Shown here: positions 1 through 6,180 of the stretch, piece after piece | How positions within the stretch are numbered: the first letter of the stretch is position 1 | How the letters are laid out: every line of letters begins with the position of its first letter | Source of the DNA: Candidatus Altarchaeales archaeon ex4484_96 | GTDB lineage: Archaea; Altiarchaeota; Altiarchaeia; IMC4; QMZM01 | Reading direction: 5' to 3' | Length of the DNA stretch: 6,271 nucleotides | Assembly: GCA_002254405.1 (NCBI GenBank) | Contig: NJDH01000049.1 | Span: 1-6,271 of the forward strand | The notes under the pieces: model-generated | The model's database searches: none | What the model was told of the DNA's origin: nothing | The model's input: the letters and a program-made list of their open reading frames with translations, nothing else | Program-made: the position numbers and the translations under genes

Positions 1-572
1 TCCTTAAACCGGATTCAACCGACTATTTGAGGAAAGCCAGGAAAGGCCCGCAGAGCGTGACACTGAAAGACCTTGGATTGATTAGCGCATATACTGGGGT
101 GTGCTCGGGATACCGGGTGGTTGATGCCGGAACCGGCTCAGGTATTATGGCGATGTATCTGTCTAATCTCGTTTATCCCGAGAGGCTTGTTACCTATGAG
201 ATAAGAGATGATTTCGCGAAAATAGCTGAAGGAAACATCAGCAAAGCGCAGATAGATAACATCGAACTTAAAAAATGTGACATCTACGATGGCATAGAGG
301 AAAGGGACCTGGATTTGATTACCCTTGATTTGCCCGAGCCTTGGAGGGTGGTTGAGCATGCGCGCTGTGCCCTGAAGCCGGGTGGGTTTCTGGTTTCTTA
401 TTCCCCCTCGATAGAGCAGTCGAAGAAGTTATGTGATGTGCTTGATGTCTTTCACCAGACTACTCTTGAGTGTTTGAGCAGGGAGTGGGATATGAGAACC
501 GTAAGGCCTAAAAGCAGGATGCTGGGTCATAGCGGGTTCTTAACTTTTGCCAGACTTATTGTGGTCGATTAA
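1..572 (+). CDS. trmI: tRNA (adenine-N1)-methyltransferase TrmI, C-terminal part (5' truncated)
   Basis: SAM-dependent enzyme of the TrmI/Gcd14 family, which makes 1-methyladenosine in the T-loop of tRNA (position 58, and also 57 in characterised archaeal members). The reading frame is open to the window edge (first full codon at 3) and gives about 189 residues. A TTG at 27 is not the start, because homologous sequence (LKP..DY) continues upstream and the N-terminal domain lies outside the window. Visible are SAM motif I (VVDAGTGSG, about 114-140), the acidic ribose-binding residue after strand 2 (TYEIRDD), the catalytic-region motif LDLPEPW (about 318-344), and the family C-terminal signature RPKSRMLGHSGFLTFAR. 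It ends with TAA at 570-572, followed by a short T-run (577-581) that may help termination. Its last 33 bp overlap the convergent zinc-module gene. The family call is firm. Whether it modifies A57, A58 or both cannot be read from the sequence. Confidence 0.93.
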   Translation, partial: LKPDSTDYLRKARKGPQSVTLKDLGLISAYTGVCSGYRVVDAGTGSGIMAMYLSNLVYPERLVTYEIRDDFAKIAEGNISKAQIDNIELKKCDIYDGIEERDLDLITLDLPEPWRVVEHARCALKPGGFLVSYSPSIEQSKKLCDVLDVFHQTTLECLSREWDMRTVRPKSRMLGHSGFLTFARLIVVD

Positions 573-845
573 TCCCTTTTTGAAGTAGAGGTCTCTACAT
601 TCCATACATATCTGGCGGTCGTTGAGGAAGCACTCCGGGCAGACTCGTTTACCGCATACAACGCATTTAGTTAATAGGCCGCTATTGCCGCAGATATTGC
701 ATGTTCCGGTGGAGGGTGTTGCAGAGCAGTTAGTGCAAAGATGCCGATTGAAGTCGAAGTGTGCTGGGCAGACCATCTTATGGCAGAAAGCGCATTTGTG
801 CACTACAGCGTATTTACCGCATATTTCGCAGTGACCCATTGGCAT
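540..845 (-). CDS. Small protein with two tandem B-box/RING-like zinc modules
   Basis: A 101-residue protein of unknown function. It has 16 potential zinc ligands in two modules (residues 6-40 and 49-83) with exactly the same spacing: C-x2-C-x8-C-x2-C-x4-C-x2-[C/H]-x7-C-x2-C. The sixth ligand is His29 in the first module and Cys72 in the second. Eight ligands per module suggests two zinc ions each, in a cross-brace or treble-clef fold similar in spacing to B-box or HIT-type fingers. The modules share about 15 of 35 residues, pointing to internal duplication. The C-terminal tail (84-101) is basic. There is no signal peptide or membrane segment, so it is probably cytoplasmic and may bind protein or nucleic acid, which is inference. 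The start is ATG at 845 (an in-frame TAA lies just upstream); ATG at 839 is an alternative. No Shine-Dalgarno is seen. It is divergent from polB, and its 3' end overlaps trmI. Confidence 0.8.
   Translation of the reverse strand: MPMGHCEICGKYAVVHKCAFCHKMVCPAHFDFNRHLCTNCSATPSTGTCNICGNSGLLTKCVVCGKRVCPECFLNDRQICMECRDLYFKKGLIDHNKSGKS
597..701 (-). repeat. Zinc module 2 of the duplicated protein
   Basis: Second copy of the internal protein repeat, residues 49-83, with ligands C49, C52, C61, C64, C69, C72, C80 and C83. It is offset by 43 residues (129 bp) from the first copy. The duplication is clear in protein sequence. Confidence 0.75.
726..830 (-). repeat. Zinc module 1 of the duplicated protein
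   Basis: First copy of the internal protein repeat, residues 6-40, with ligands C6, C9, C18, C21, C26, H29, C37 and C40. Residues shared with copy 2 outside the ligands include I8, G10, K17, K23, V25, P27, F30 and R34. Confidence 0.75.
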
Positions 846-866
846 ATTGATTTATTTGTTTTTTTG

Positions 867-878
867 GCATAAAAAGGT
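867..878 (-). promoter_or_regulatory. Possible TATA box for the zinc-module gene
   Basis: Read on the minus strand this is an ACCTTTTTATGCC-like AT-rich element centred about 27-28 bases before the ATG at 845. That fits a TATA box for a leaderless archaeal transcript. The match to the consensus is only fair, and the call rests mainly on spacing. Confidence 0.35.
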
Positions 879-886
879 AATTTATT
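878..886 (+). promoter_or_regulatory. Possible TATA box for polB
   Basis: TAATTTATT, preceded by purine-rich AAAAAGG that could act as a BRE, is centred about 27 bases before the polB ATG at 909. No Shine-Dalgarno lies between it and the start, so polB is probably leaderless. A second AT-rich run (891-902, GTATCATATACA) is too close to the start to be the main box. Confidence 0.4.
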
Positions 887-908
887 CAGTGTATCATATA
901 CATTACTG

Positions 909-3224
909 ATGAAATGCCTTTTGGATGCCAGCTACACCCTAAGAGGTGATAAGCCTGCTATTAGGTTATTTTATAAGACCAGAGAAGGCTCAGAAATCAA
1001 GGAGGTAACGGATTTCAGCCCCTATTTCTATGCAACAGCTAAAGAAGATATCGCGGGGTTAAAAAAAATTATAGAGAAATTCGATAACGTATCCGGGGTC
1101 GAAAAACAGGTCAGATTAGACCGTGGAGCTGAAAGGGAGGTTTTGAGGATAAACGTTAAGCAACCCAGGGATGTGCCTTCATTGCGCCAGGAGATTAAAG
1201 GACTTGATGGATGCGAGGAGGTCAGAGAGGCTGATTTGCCGTTCGCCCAGAGATACATCATTGACTCAGGGATAATCCCCATGCAGCATACCAAGGAGAT
1301 TGGGTTGAATGTTGCGTCATTTGACATGGAAGTCTATAACGCAAGAGGCGAACCTAAAGCAGAAAAGGACCCTATTCTGATGATAAGCTACGCAGACAAC
1401 GAGGGACTGCGTAGGGTGTGGTCCACCAAAGGCAAAAAGCTGGGCCTTGATTATCTGGTTGAAGTTGAATCAGAGAAAGAGATGATATATAAATTTATTG
1501 AAACAGTCAGGGAAAGAAAAATAGACATTATTGTAACATACAACGGGGATAATTTCGATTTCCCCTACCTGAAGGATAGATGCTCTTTCCACAACATAAC
1601 GCCTTCTCTGGGATTAAATAATGCGAAGGTGAAGCTGGAGAGAAGGGGTATGAATTTCGGCGCCAGGGTGAGGGGCAGACCCCACGTGGACATGTATCCG
1701 GTCTGCAGGCAGCTTTTTAATCTCCCAAGATACAGGCTCGAAGACGTTTATTTTGAGCTGTTTGACCAGATAAAAGCCGATATTAAAGCAGCGGATATGC
1801 ACAGGATATGGGACTCGGATGACCCGGTTAAGCTTGGTGAGTTTATCGGCTACTCTATGAGCGATGCTGATGCTACCCTGAGGATAGCGCTCTCGCTTTT
1901 GCCTCTACAGTATGAGCTCTCCCGCTTGATAAGGCTGCCAGTGTATGAATGCTCACGCAGCGCCTCAGGGCAGAAGGTCGAGCATCTTTTGGTCGGGGAA
2001 GCATATAAAAGAAATATTTTGGTACCCAATAAACCCTCTGAGCGGATTTTTGACGAGCGCAAAACCAAAAGCTATGTGGGAGCCTACGTCGTTGACCCGA
2101 TTAAGGGAGTGCACGATAACATTATTTTGTTTGATTTCCGCTCTCTTTATCCGAGCATAATAACCTCATATAACATCGACTGCTCTACGATAGACTGCGA
2201 CTGCTGCTCGGGCGAGAGAAAAAAATCACCTACCGGGCATTATTTCTGCGAGAAAAAAGACGGTTTCATCCCATCGGTATTGGGTGCGCTGGTCGCTAAG
2301 AGAGTGGAGGTGAAAAATAAACTGGGTGAAGAAAAAGACCCCCAGAAAAAAAGCCTACTTAACGTGGAGCAACAGGCTTTAAAGCTTTTGGCGAACTCCA
2401 TGTATGGTTATTTTGGTTTCCCGAGAGCCAGATGGTATTCGCACGAGTGCGCTGAGGCTATTGCCGCCCTGGGAAGGCACTATATTCACGAGACCATTAT
2501 AAAAGCCCGAGCAAGCGGTTTCAGGGTGATATACGGGGACACCGACTCTGTTTATCTCACCCTGGATGAGCTGGATTTAAGGGATGATATCATGCGGAAA
2601 GCAAAAAATTTTCTTAAAGAAATAAACAACATGCTGCCAGGGGACATGGAGCTTGAGTTTGAGGGGTTTTATCCCAGAGGCATTTTCATCACCAAAAAAA
2701 GATATGCTTTGATGGACGAGCACGGGATGCTGTCTGTTAAGGGATTGGAGACCCGGAGAAGAGACTGGTCTGAGATAGTTAAAGACACGCAAAGGAGGGT
2801 TTTAAATACCCTGCTCAGCGATAAAGACCACAAGAAGGCTGCCGATATTGTAAAGGAGGTTGTGGCCGAAATAAAGGAAGGCGCTGTCCCTCTAGAAAAA
2901 CTAGCGATTAACACCCAGATAACAAGGGAACTGGGAGACTACGTACAGCCCGGGCCGCATATTATCGCGGCAAAAAAAGCCTTAAGGCATGGTTTCGACT
3001 ACAAACAGGGAAGCATTGTAACATATATAATAACCAGGAAGGGTGATAGTATAAGTGACAGAGCCAGGGTTATTGATTTGGTTGAAGAAGGCGACTATGA
3101 CGCAGACTACTACATAAACAACCAGCTTTTACCGGCTGTTATGAGGATACTTGAGGCCTTCGACTATTCCGAGGACGAGCTTAAGGGTTTAGGAAAGCAG
3201 ATGACTCTGGATTCGTTCAGATAG
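909..3224 (+). CDS. polB: Archaeal family B DNA polymerase (replicative, with 3'-5' exonuclease)
   Basis: A 771-residue, intein-free polymerase of usual length that aligns by eye along its whole length with Thermococcales PolB. Exonuclease motifs are intact: Exo I F-D139-M-E141, Exo II YNGDNFD217, Exo III Y315-SMS-D319. So are the polymerase motifs: A D409-FRSLYPS, B K492-LLANSMYG, C Y542-GDTDS, plus the KKRYA and VKGLETRRRDW segments of the palm/thumb. The N-terminal domain keeps the PYFYA and QPRDVP blocks, and V78 aligns with the Pfu V93 uracil-pocket residue, so template-uracil stalling is likely. The C-terminus ends QMTLDSFR, a PIP-box-like tail for PCNA binding. A Cys cluster (C425, C430, C432, C433, C447) follows motif A. 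The start ATG at 909 matches the family N-terminus; there is no Shine-Dalgarno. A deacetylase-like gene follows after 5 bp, suggesting an operon. Confidence 0.97.
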   Translation: MKCLLDASYTLRGDKPAIRLFYKTREGSEIKEVTDFSPYFYATAKEDIAGLKKIIEKFDNVSGVEKQVRLDRGAEREVLRINVKQPRDVPSLRQEIKGLDGCEEVREADLPFAQRYIIDSGIIPMQHTKEIGLNVASFDMEVYNARGEPKAEKDPILMISYADNEGLRRVWSTKGKKLGLDYLVEVESEKEMIYKFIETVRERKIDIIVTYNGDNFDFPYLKDRCSFHNITPSLGLNNAKVKLERRGMNFGARVRGRPHVDMYPVCRQLFNLPRYRLEDVYFELFDQIKADIKAADMHRIWDSDDPVKLGEFIGYSMSDADATLRIALSLLPLQYELSRLIRLPVYECSRSASGQKVEHLLVGEAYKRNILVPNKPSERIFDERKTKSYVGAYVVDPIKGVHDNIILFDFRSLYPSIITSYNIDCSTIDCDCCSGERKKSPTGHYFCEKKDGFIPSVLGALVAKRVEVKNKLGEEKDPQKKSLLNVEQQALKLLANSMYGYFGFPRARWYSHECAEAIAALGRHYIHETIIKARASGFRVIYGDTDSVYLTLDELDLRDDIMRKAKNFLKEINNMLPGDMELEFEGFYPRGIFITKKRYALMDEHGMLSVKGLETRRRDWSEIVKDTQRRVLNTLLSDKDHKKAADIVKEVVAEIKEGAVPLEKLAINTQITRELGDYVQPGPHIIAAKKALRHGFDYKQGSIVTYIITRKGDSISDRARVIDLVEEGDYDADYYINNQLLPAVMRILEAFDYSEDELKGLGKQMTLDSFR

Positions 3225-3229
3225 GGAAG

Positions 3230-4270
3230 ATGAATAAAACAGCATTGATATATTCCGAGCAGTACCTGAAGCATAATGCAGGAAAGTTTCACCCGGAGAG
3301 GCCTGAGCGTTTAAGCGAGACGATAAAATACCTGAAGGAAAGCGGGTTAATGGATAAATTAGGCCTTACCGAGCCGCATGCTGCTTCTCTTGAGGATGTG
3401 GAGCGGGTTCACACACCTCATTACGTTGAAATGATCAGATACTACAGCAACGGCGGAGGATACAGGATAACAGAAGACACATACGTTAGCAAAACAACCT
3501 TCGAGATAGCGTTGCTGGCCGCAGGCGGGGTTATTACCGCAGGCGATGTTGTTTTAGAGGGCTCATATGACAACTCCTACGCCCTGGTCAGACCCCCGGG
3601 ACATCATGCTAAAGCAAGCGAGGCAGCGGGGTTTTGCTACTTCAACAACGTGGCCGTGGCCGTCAGATTCCTGCAGCATAAGTATAAACTCAAAAAGATA
3701 ATGATTTTCGATTGGGATATACACACAGCCGACGGAACGATGTCCATATTCTGGCGCGACCCCACGGTGTTGAATATCTCAATACACCAGAACCCGCGCA
3801 CCATCTACCCGGGAACAGGGTTCATCAAACAATTGGGTGAAGGTCCAGGAGAGGGTTACACTGTTAACATCCCGGTCTGCTCCGGCTCAGGGGATAAAGA
3901 CTACAAGTACATTATTGAAGAGTTCGTCACACCACTTGCTGAAAGCTACAAACCCGAGCTCATCATCATATCATCGGGTATGGACTCCCATAAAAACGAC
4001 CCCCTCGGCAGTATTAATCTCACCGAAAAAGGTTATTCGGTGATGAGTGAATTATTCATGGAATTAGCTGATAGATTATGCGAGGGTAGGATTTTCGTTG
4101 AATCAGAGGGAGGATATGATTTAGATGCCTTATCCAAATCCACATATGAGGTGTTGAAATCCCTGCTCGGCGAACCAAGCGGTTATGTTATCGGGGGGGA
4201 GCTGATGGAGGAAACCAGGAAACTGGTTTTGGAGCTAGCTGATTCTTTCAGCAGATACCATAAGATTTAA
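3230..4270 (+). CDS. Histone deacetylase / acetylpolyamine amidohydrolase superfamily protein
   Basis: A 346-residue zinc-dependent deacylase of the HDAC/AcuC/APAH superfamily, close to full length for a single domain. Visible landmarks in order: HPERPERL (21-28), RPPGH125-H126 with the catalytic His pair, GFCYFNNVAVA (134-144), the metal site DWD163-I-H165, SIHQ (184-187), PGTG (194-197), the third zinc ligand in SSGMD252-SH, DPLG (257-260) and the catalytic tyrosine in EGGY296-DL. All three zinc ligands, the His pair and the Tyr are present, so it should be active. The position after H165 is Thr (HTADGT) where class II relatives usually show HHGNGT. The ATG at 3230 gives the normal family N-terminus. 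It sits 5 bp after polB and only a weak purine run (GGGAAG) precedes it, so it is probably translated from the polB transcript. The substrate (acetyl-lysine in a chromatin protein, acetylpolyamine, other) cannot be read from the sequence. Confidence 0.92.
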   Translation: MNKTALIYSEQYLKHNAGKFHPERPERLSETIKYLKESGLMDKLGLTEPHAASLEDVERVHTPHYVEMIRYYSNGGGYRITEDTYVSKTTFEIALLAAGGVITAGDVVLEGSYDNSYALVRPPGHHAKASEAAGFCYFNNVAVAVRFLQHKYKLKKIMIFDWDIHTADGTMSIFWRDPTVLNISIHQNPRTIYPGTGFIKQLGEGPGEGYTVNIPVCSGSGDKDYKYIIEEFVTPLAESYKPELIIISSGMDSHKNDPLGSINLTEKGYSVMSELFMELADRLCEGRIFVESEGGYDLDALSKSTYEVLKSLLGEPSGYVIGGELMEETRKLVLELADSFSRYHKI

Positions 4271-4282
4271 TCTATTTTATTG
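4271..4282 (+). promoter_or_regulatory. Possible TATA-like element before hisS
   Basis: TCTATTTTATTG lies just after the deacetylase stop codon and is centred about 30 bases before the hisS ATG at 4307. There is no Shine-Dalgarno before that ATG. It could give hisS its own leaderless transcript in addition to read-through. A second AT run (4292-4303) is too close to the start. The evidence is weak. Confidence 0.28.
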
Positions 4283-4306
4283 TCCCGTCACGTATATTTA
4301 TTTAGG

Positions 4307-5563
4307 ATGATTGTTGATAGGCCCAGGGGCACCAGGGATTTTCCGCCTCAGGTGGTGCATGAGAGAAATCATGCGAAAAAAAGGCTTGAATCCTTGTTCA
4401 GAAGATATAACTACCGGGAGGTTGTTTTCCCTACACTGGAGCATTCGGCTCTTTTTAAGGTCAAATCAGGTGAGGAGATAGGAGAGCATATGTATGTGTT
4501 CAAAGACAAGGGAGGCCGGGAGGTGTGTCTTAGGCCTGAGGCTACTGCTTCCGTGGCCAGGATGTTTGTGGATTCGCTGAGGGAGAAAAAGAAACCGGTT
4601 AAGGTTTATTATTACGGCCCCATGTACCGCTATGAGAGACCGCAGAGGGGAAGGTACCGCGAGTTCTGGCAGATGGGTGTGGAGCTTATGGGAGCCGATT
4701 GTTGCGGGGCCGATTCTGAGGTCATAGCGTTAGCCTGTGAATCCATGAAATGCCTGGGTCTTGATTACTCGCTTGATGTAGGCCATATCGGCGTATTAAG
4801 GGGTTACATGAATGCTCTGGGGCTAACTGATAGCACACAGGATGACATAATTTTTTACCTGGACACGGGTAAAGAGGATAGGGTGGTCAAGGCCGGAGGC
4901 GATGAGGTTATATCCGAGCTTGTGACATTTAAGGGGGAAGCCAGCGTATTGGATAAGGCAGAAAAGCTGCTTAAGGGACATGATAAGGCGCTGGAGTCCC
5001 TGCGTGAGTTATCCGCCATCTGCGAACTGCTTGATGGTTTTAAGCTGGATTATAATGTTGATTTAGGATTAGGCCGCGGTCTGGAATACTACACCGGCAT
5101 GGTTTTCGAGATGAGGGTCAGCGGCCTGGGAGCTGAAAACCAGGTATGCGGCGGGGGTAGATATGATAAACTGATTGAGTTGTTCGGCGGCCCCCCGACT
5201 CCTGCGGTCGGGTTTGCCTTCGGATTCGACCGTTTGATGGAGGCGCTTAGAGAAGCAGATGTTTCATTCCCGCAAAGGAATGTGGATGTGCTGGTGGCCC
5301 CGGTTAACGAGAAAATATGGCCCGCTGCCTTTAAATTAGCCAGCATGCTTAGAGAGGAGTATATTGTGGAAATCGATTTGTTGGGTCGGAAACTCGGGAA
5401 AACACTTGAGTGGGGAGCCGACATCAACTCGAAATATGCGCTTATCGTCGGGCCCGCAGATTACGCAAATAATGAAGTCACTTTACGTGATATGAGCTCA
5501 GGCGAGCAGGTTAAGGTTGAGATAAATAAATTAAAAGACGAACTAGTAAATAGATTAGGGTGA
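4307..5563 (+). CDS. hisS: Histidyl-tRNA synthetase
   Basis: Class IIa aminoacyl-tRNA synthetase that charges tRNA-His; 418 residues from the ATG at 4307, within the usual archaeal range. The N-terminus RPRGTRDFPP (5-14) is the family start. An in-frame TTG at 4280 would add nine residues without family support, so ATG is preferred. Landmarks (ATG numbering): motif 1 around VVFPTLE (39-45), LRPEAT (75-80), motif 2 from RYERPQRGRYREFWQ (about 108-122), the histidine-specific HisA motif RGLEYYTG (257-264), GGGRYDKL (282-289), and motif 3 in GFAFGFDRL (302-310). The C-terminal anticodon-binding domain runs from about 326 to the end, beginning VDVLVAPV. All catalytic motifs appear intact, including the motif 2 arginine. 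It follows the deacetylase gene by 36 bp and ends 4 bp before the convergent pilin-like gene. Confidence 0.96.
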   Translation: MIVDRPRGTRDFPPQVVHERNHAKKRLESLFRRYNYREVVFPTLEHSALFKVKSGEEIGEHMYVFKDKGGREVCLRPEATASVARMFVDSLREKKKPVKVYYYGPMYRYERPQRGRYREFWQMGVELMGADCCGADSEVIALACESMKCLGLDYSLDVGHIGVLRGYMNALGLTDSTQDDIIFYLDTGKEDRVVKAGGDEVISELVTFKGEASVLDKAEKLLKGHDKALESLRELSAICELLDGFKLDYNVDLGLGRGLEYYTGMVFEMRVSGLGAENQVCGGGRYDKLIELFGGPPTPAVGFAFGFDRLMEALREADVSFPQRNVDVLVAPVNEKIWPAAFKLASMLREEYIVEIDLLGRKLGKTLEWGADINSKYALIVGPADYANNEVTLRDMSSGEQVKVEINKLKDELVNRLG

Positions 5564-5574
5564 TTTTTTATTCT
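5564..5574 (+). terminator. T-rich archaeal-type terminator after hisS
   Basis: TTTTTTATTCT directly follows the hisS stop codon. Archaeal RNA polymerase terminates at T-tracts without a required hairpin, and I see no strong hairpin here. The tract overlaps the stop codon of the opposite gene. The call rests on position and composition. Confidence 0.45.
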
Positions 5575-6050
5575 GTGCTGCCCCAGCAGTTTCCGATGCT
5601 TGTGTGGCTCATTCCTGAAGCAACATTATTGTATGTTATGTTTATGTTTGTCTTATAGTAGTCGCCTGTTGACAGGCTTCCTATAGGGCAAGCGGTTAGG
5701 TTAACCTGCACTGTGCTGCCGGCGGAGATGTTGAATTCGGTGTTGTCGCTGCATGAGCCGCTATTGCCGGTTAATGTTGCACTTACGCTGCTGACCGTTA
5801 ATTTGGTGTTTGCTTCGTTTACCAAAACAATGGTTAACTGGGATGCTGATGAATCAAGGCTCCAGTCCAATGGCCTAATCTGCGAGAAACCACGGCAGTC
5901 GGGTGGTGGATTAGGCGGGTTGAGTATCCCCATCTGCCATACAACTATGGCAACGATGGATATCATAAGAATAGCCCAGCCGTAGGTGGCAATATACTCT
6001 ATCGCTGCTTGTCCTTTCACACCCCCGTTGAGTCTGGATGGTTTCACCAT
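5568..6050 (-). CDS. Pilin-like secreted protein with class III signal peptide
   Basis: A 160-residue protein from the ATG at 6050. A TTG at 6071 would add seven residues, but the ATG gives the short basic leader typical of the family and fits the TATA box. The N-terminus carries an archaellin/pilin class III signal: positively charged leader, then K12-G13 | Q14-AAIEY, followed by a membrane-spanning/polymerisation helix containing TYGWAIL (residues about 20-43). A prepilin peptidase (EppA/PibD type) would cut after G13. After a proline-rich hinge (NPPNPPP) comes a Ser/Thr/Asn-rich, beta-like domain with four cysteines (C52, C100, C121, C155) that could form two disulfides outside the cell, and three N-glycosylation sequons (N107, N117, N137). 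Its function is unknown: a minor pilin, pilus subunit or anchored surface protein. No archaellum or pilus assembly gene is adjacent. Confidence 0.85.
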   Translation of the reverse strand: MVKPSRLNGGVKGQAAIEYIATYGWAILMISIVAIVVWQMGILNPPNPPPDCRGFSQIRPLDWSLDSSASQLTIVLVNEANTKLTVSSVSATLTGNSGSCSDNTEFNISAGSTVQVNLTACPIGSLSTGDYYKTNINITYNNVASGMSHTSIGNCWGSTE

Positions 6051-6070
6051 ATATACTGATGGGTTTTGCA

Positions 6071-6084
6071 ACTATAAATATATT
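6071..6084 (-). promoter_or_regulatory. TATA box for the pilin-like gene
   Basis: Read on the minus strand, an AATATATTTATAGT-type element is centred about 27 bases before the ATG at 6050. There is no Shine-Dalgarno before that ATG. This fits a strong leaderless archaeal promoter and supports the ATG over the upstream TTG at 6071, which would lie at or before the expected transcription start. Confidence 0.55.
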
Positions 6085-6126
6085 CATTTAATGCAACAGA
6101 TATTTATTCTATCTTATGTTAATATT

Positions 6127-6138
6127 GATTATATTTTA
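6127..6138 (+). promoter_or_regulatory. Possible TATA box for the gene at 6181
   Basis: GATTATATTTTA lies about 33 bases before the Shine-Dalgarno at 6165. Transcription would begin near 6157-6160, giving a short 5' leader that includes the ribosome binding site. The surrounding region is AT-rich throughout, so specificity is limited. Confidence 0.4.
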
Positions 6139-6164
6139 AGTCATTTGATGAATGTATTTTTTTT

Positions 6165-6172
6165 GAGGTGAT
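6165..6172 (+). promoter_or_regulatory. Strong Shine-Dalgarno site for the gene at 6181
   Basis: GAGGTGAT is an eight-base perfect complement to the archaeal/bacterial 16S rRNA 3' tail (anti-Shine-Dalgarno), with an 8-base spacer to the ATG at 6181. It fixes this start. An in-frame TGA at 6169-6171 rules out any upstream start in this frame. It is the only clear Shine-Dalgarno in the window. Confidence 0.8.
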
Positions 6173-6180
6173 GTGATAAA

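Noticed and set aside
27..29. TTG as the start of the first gene
   Set aside because: The frame is open to the window edge and the residues before it fit the TrmI family, so the gene simply begins outside the window.
622..834. Plus-strand open frame of 70 codons
   Set aside because: It lies antisense to the zinc-module gene, whose ligand pattern is far too regular to be chance. The plus-strand translation shows no recognisable features.
1028..1327. Minus-strand open frame of 99 codons inside polB
   Set aside because: It is a shadow of the polymerase coding frame. The same reasoning removes the other open frames opposite or within polB, the deacetylase-like gene and hisS.
2181..2249. Possible intein or insertion in PolB at the Cys-rich segment
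   Set aside because: The protein is of normal length and the polymerase motifs run on without a splicing-domain signature; the segment aligns with the usual loop.
6067..6097. Two TGCAAC copies 25 bp apart flanking the pilin TATA box
   Set aside because: A six-base direct repeat in a short AT-rich region is weak evidence for an operator. It would need conservation in relatives to be believed.
5986..6171. Plus-strand open frame of 61 codons over the pilin start and intergenic region
   Set aside because: It is antisense to the class III signal sequence and runs into AT-rich promoter DNA, with no ribosome binding site or protein features.
6051..6180. tRNA, small RNA or CRISPR repeat in the divergent intergenic region
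   Set aside because: No cloverleaf, repeated unit or GC-rich stem is visible; the region is AT-rich and explained by two promoters and a Shine-Dalgarno.
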